Assembly: GCF_900609055.1 (NCBI RefSeq)
Contig: NZ_UXAW01000034.1
Coordinates: forward strand, 1-64,000
Direction of reading: 5' to 3'
Origin: Pseudogemmobacter humi
Lineage (GTDB): Bacteria; Pseudomonadota; Alphaproteobacteria; Rhodobacterales; Rhodobacteraceae
Length of the DNA: 64,000 nt
The translations under genes and the position numbers were made by a program. The notes beneath the pieces are model-generated. The model was not told the origin of the DNA and did no database searches. It was given only the letters and a program-made list of their open reading frames with translations. Below, in pieces: positions 61,514-64,000 of the stretch (its first letter is position 1; every line of letters starts with the position of its first letter).

Positions 61514-62232
61514 GCGTGACGGGTAAGGTGATCTGCATCGGCCTCGGCCCCGGCGACCCCGAGCTGATGAGCCTGCGCGCGCACCGGCTGCTGACCTCGG
61601 CCCGGGTGGTGGCCTATTTCCGCAAGGCGGGCAAGACCGGCCAGGCCCGGCGCATGGTCGAGGGGCTGATCCCCGGGGACGCCGAGGAATGGCCGATGGA
61701 ATATCCGGTCACGACCGAGATCCCCTTCCAGGACCCGGCCTATAACGCCGCGCTCGCGCCGTTCTACGAGGAATGGGCGGCGCGGCTGGCGGCGGCCACG
61801 GCGGGCGGCAATGTCGTGGTGCTGTGCGAGGGGGACCCCTTCCTCTACGGCTCGTTCATGCACCTGCACTCGCGCCTGCCCGAGGGAATGGCCGAGGTGG
61901 TGCCGGGCATCCCCGGTATGGTCGGCTGCTGGAACGCGACCGGCCGGCCGATCACCTGGGGCGACGATGTGCTGACCGTGCTGCCCGCGACCCTGCCCGA
62001 GGCGGAACTGTTCCGCCGGGTGGCCGATACCGATGCGCTGGTGGTGATGAAGATCGGCCGCAACCTCGACCGGCTGCGGCGTGCGCTGGCGGCGGCGGGG
62101 CGGCTGGAGGACGCCTGGCTGGTGGAACATGGCACCATGCCTGCGGAAAAGGTGCGCCGGCTGGGCGATGTGGAGGGCGAGGCACCCTATTTCTCAATCG
62201 TCATCATCCATGGCCGGGGGCGTCGGCCATGA
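61510..62232 (+). CDS. cobI: Precorrin-2 C20-methyltransferase
   Basis: This 240-residue SAM-dependent methyltransferase of the tetrapyrrole family has ICIGLGPGDPELMSLRA at the N-terminus, VVVLCEGDPFLYGSFMHL in the middle and VPGIPGMVGCWNATG. ATG overlaps the cobH stop as ATGA. Its own stop overlaps a possible upstream start of cobJ. Confidence 0.93.
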   Translation: MSVTGKVICIGLGPGDPELMSLRAHRLLTSARVVAYFRKAGKTGQARRMVEGLIPGDAEEWPMEYPVTTEIPFQDPAYNAALAPFYEEWAARLAAATAGGNVVVLCEGDPFLYGSFMHLHSRLPEGMAEVVPGIPGMVGCWNATGRPITWGDDVLTVLPATLPEAELFRRVADTDALVVMKIGRNLDRLRRALAAAGRLEDAWLVEHGTMPAEKVRRLGDVEGEAPYFSIVIIHGRGRRP

Positions 62233-62248
62233 CTGCGGACGAAGAGGC

Positions 62249-62333
62249 GGGGGCCCTGCCCCCCAGTCCATCGGTTCTTGAACCGATGGCGAACACGATG
62301 GACTACCCCCGGGGTATTTCGGTCAGGATGAAA
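62249..62333 (+). repeat. Modular palindromic repeat, copy D, at the cobI-cobJ junction
   Basis: It has a GGGGGCCCTGCCCCC stem, then a longer variable centre (62,265-62,304), CCCCCGGGGTATTTCGGTCAGG and ATGAAA. In the centre two mutually exclusive stems are possible: CCATCGGTTC with GAACCGATGG (10 bp), or AGTCCATCG with CGATGGACT (9 bp). The final ATG of the element is the likely start codon of cobJ. Confidence 0.8.
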
Positions 62334-63062
62334 GGCTGGATCGTCGTCGCCGGGCTGGGGCCGGGCGCGGAGGCGCTGGTGACGCCGGAGGTGTCTGCGA
62401 TTCTGGCCGCGGCGACCGATGTGATCGGCTATATCCCTTACGTCGCGCGGGTGCCGGACCGGGAGGGGCTGGTGAAGCATGCCAGCGACAACCGGGTGGA
62501 ACTGGACCGCGCCCGCCACGCGCTGGAACTGGCGGCCTCGGGGCGGCGGGTGGTGGTGGTGTCTTCGGGCGATCCGGGGGTGTTCGCCATGGCCTCGGCG
62601 GTGTTCGAGGCGATGGAGGCGGGGCCTGCGGACTGGCGCGAGCTGGATCTGCGGGTGCTGCCGGGGATCACCGCGATGCTGGCGGCGGCGGCGGCGGTCG
62701 GTGCGCCTCTGGGGCATGATTTCTGCGCGATCAATCTGTCTGACAATCTCAAGCCTCTGGATCTGGTGCTGAAGCGTTTGCGGCTGGCAATTGAGGGTGA
62801 TTTCGCGATGGGGTTCTACAATCCGCGCTCGCGTTCGCGCCCCGGGCAGTTCGACCGGGTGCTGGAGGTCCTGCGCGAGGGCTGCGAGCCGGAGCGGCTG
62901 GTGGTGCTGGCGCGGGCGGTGTCTACCCCGGAGCAGAGCGTGACCGTGTTGCCGCTGGCCGATCTGCGGGCAGAGATGGTGGATATGCGGACCATGGTGA
63001 TCCTGGGCTCGTCGCTGACGCGGCGGGTCGGGCGCTTCGTCTACACCCCGAGGTCGGCATGA
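62328..63062 (+). CDS. cobJ: Precorrin-3B C17-methyltransferase
   Basis: This enzyme of about 244 residues contracts the ring and methylates C-17. WIVVAGLGPGAEALVTPEV is the family N-terminus, VVVSSGDPGVFAMASAVFE and VLPGITAMLAAAAAVGAPL the core, and FAMGFYNPRSRSRPGQF a strong signature. The ATG at 62,328 is supplied by repeat copy D. An alternative ATG at 62,229 overlaps the cobI stop and would add 33 residues encoded mostly by the repeat. Neither has a good ribosome site. The 3' end overlaps cobK on the other strand by 22 bases. Confidence 0.9.
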   Translation: MKGWIVVAGLGPGAEALVTPEVSAILAAATDVIGYIPYVARVPDREGLVKHASDNRVELDRARHALELAASGRRVVVVSSGDPGVFAMASAVFEAMEAGPADWRELDLRVLPGITAMLAAAAAVGAPLGHDFCAINLSDNLKPLDLVLKRLRLAIEGDFAMGFYNPRSRSRPGQFDRVLEVLREGCEPERLVVLARAVSTPEQSVTVLPLADLRAEMVDMRTMVILGSSLTRRVGRFVYTPRSA

Positions 63063-63793
63063 AGCCAGGCGAGCACATCCTCCGGGCTGGCGGCGGTGGG
63101 CGCCTCGGGCAGCCGGGGCCGGTCGATCATCACCACCGGCAGGCCGAGATCGCGCGCGGCGGTCAGCTTGGCGCTGGCGCCCGCGCCGCCCGCGTTTTTC
63201 GCGACGATCATCTGAATGCCGTGGCGCTGCATCAGCGCGCGGTCCGAGGCCGTGTCGAACGGGCCGCGGGCGATCTCCAGCGTGACCTGCGGCAGGGGCA
63301 GGCTGCTGACCGGCGGATCGACGAGGCGCAGAAGGTAGTGATGCTGCGGCCGGGCGGCGAAGGGCGCCAGATGCTGGCGGCCGATGGCGAGGAATATCCG
63401 CCTCGGCGTCTCGCCGGTCGCCTGCACCGCCTCGGCGATGTCGGGCACCGGGGTCCAGGCGTCGCCCGGGCCGGGGCGCCAGGCCGGGCGCTCCAGCCGG
63501 ATCAGCGGGACGCCGGTCTCCTGCGCTGCCAGGGCGGCGTTCGTGCTCATCTGCGCGGCGAAAGGGTGGGTGGCGTCGATCAGGTGGCTGATGCGATGGG
63601 TGCGAAGGTATCCGGCCAGCCCCTCGGCCCCACCGAAGCCGCCGGTGCGCACCGGCACCGGCTGCGCCCGCGGGCTTTCCACCCGGCCCGCATAGGACAG
63701 CACGGCAGAGAGCCCGGCCCCGGCCACCAGGGCGGCAAGACGGCTGGCTTCGGTCGTGCCGCCGAGGATCAGCAGCCTGGGGGTATCGCGCAT
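63041..63793 (-). CDS. cobK: Precorrin-6A reductase
   Basis: This 250-residue NADPH-dependent enzyme reduces precorrin-6A (CobK/CbiJ family). It has LLILGGTTEASRLAALV at the N-terminus, HLIDATHPFAAQMSTNAA in the middle, IFLAIGRQHLAPF and IVAKNAGGAGASAKLTAARDLGLPVVMI (family marks) near the end. It is on the minus strand within the rightward operon. Its start ATG overlaps the start ATG of cobL on the other strand (CATG), and its end overlaps cobJ. Confidence 0.93.
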   Translation of the reverse strand: MRDTPRLLILGGTTEASRLAALVAGAGLSAVLSYAGRVESPRAQPVPVRTGGFGGAEGLAGYLRTHRISHLIDATHPFAAQMSTNAALAAQETGVPLIRLERPAWRPGPGDAWTPVPDIAEAVQATGETPRRIFLAIGRQHLAPFAARPQHHYLLRLVDPPVSSLPLPQVTLEIARGPFDTASDRALMQRHGIQMIVAKNAGGAGASAKLTAARDLGLPVVMIDRPRLPEAPTAASPEDVLAWLHADLGV

Positions 63794-64000
63794 GGGTGAG
63801 TGGCTTTCCATCATCGGTATCGGCGAAGATGGCCCGGCGGGCCTGTCGGAGGCAAGCCGCGATGCGCTGGCGGCGGCCGAGGTCGTGTTCGGCGGGCCGC
63901 GGCATCTGGCGATGATCGCGCACCCCGACAAGCGCGCATGGCCGGTGCCGTTCTCGCTGGCGCCGCTGCTGGCGTTGCGCGGGCGGCGGGTGGCGGTGCT
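63792..64000 (+). CDS. cobL: Precorrin-6Y C5,15-methyltransferase, 5' part only
   Basis: The frame starts at ATG 63,792 and runs open to the window end; about 69 residues are visible. EWLSIIGIGEDGPAGLSEAS and AEVVFGGPRHLAMI match the CobE/CobL methyltransferase N-terminus. The gene is cut by the window edge. Its start codon overlaps that of cobK, so it has no promoter gap of its own and probably depends on the riboswitch-led transcript or a promoter inside cobK. Confidence 0.88.
   Translation, partial: MGEWLSIIGIGEDGPAGLSEASRDALAAAEVVFGGPRHLAMIAHPDKRAWPVPFSLAPLLALRGRRVAV

Noticed and set aside
1-64000. CRISPR arrays, insertion sequences, prophage genes, rRNA
   Set aside because: No regularly spaced repeats, transposase, integrase, phage structural motifs or rRNA sequence were recognised.

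Overview
The window looks like a chromosome segment of an alphaproteobacterium of the Rhodobacteraceae/Paracoccaceae type. It has high-GC codon use, a Tad pilus locus split into two arms, an aerobic-type cob operon in the cobO / riboswitch / DUF1636 / cobW / cobN / cobG-H-I-J-K-L order, and copies of a palindromic repeat of a type I recall from this family. The genus cannot be named from the sequence alone. No rRNA, tRNA, CRISPR array, transposase or phage gene was seen.

Region 1 (about 1-24,100) is a cell-surface and signalling block. Two hybrid histidine kinases converge at 359-4,682. A leftward Tad operon runs tadD, Flp-like pilin, cpaB, cpaE, cpaF, tadB, tadC and then one of the hybrid kinases. 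A rightward unit starts with a short BapA-prefix-like protein followed by a type I secretion system (TolC, ABC exporter, HlyD adaptor), then the remaining Tad genes (cpaC secretin, cpaD, tadE). A convergent TadG-like gene, a BamA/TamA-type outer-membrane protein, an atypical receiver protein and a LuxR-type response regulator follow. Between the two arms lie an AT-rich promoter region and an orphan rho-independent terminator that may mark a small RNA or a leader. No classical Flp major pilin or prepilin peptidase is present in the window.

Region 2 (24,282-31,341) holds a TerC-CBS-CorC membrane protein, an RND efflux pump with its periplasmic adaptor, and an FMN riboswitch controlling a lone type II lumazine synthase (ribH).

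Region 3 (31,342-48,306) is a large divergent polyol catabolic locus. Rightward are eryA, eryB, eryC, eryD, a tpiA-like isomerase, rpiB and a class I fructose/sedoheptulose bisphosphatase. This matches the erythritol route worked out in Brucella: erythritol, then L-erythritol-4-P, then L-3-tetrulose-4-P, then isomerisation to D-erythrose-4-P. Leftward are a DUF2291 protein, a sugar ABC transporter (ATPase, permease, binding protein), two DeoR regulators, a second FGGY kinase and a second GlpD-like dehydrogenase. The second kinase/dehydrogenase pair suggests a further polyol substrate.

Region 4 (48,310-52,333) contains glutaminase, a small exported protein with a serine-protease-like motif, a 67-base cloverleaf-shaped palindrome, two flavin reductases and an HPP-CBS membrane protein.

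Region 5 (52,370-64,000) is cobalamin synthesis: cobQ and cobO leftward; a cobalamin riboswitch followed by DUF1636, cobW, cobN, cobG, cobH, cobI and cobJ rightward; cobK on the opposite strand; and the start of cobL, cut by the window end. Four copies of one modular palindromic repeat sit in this region. One is translated in frame inside cobN, one supplies a candidate start codon for cobJ, and two form a long inverted repeat between cobQ and cobO.
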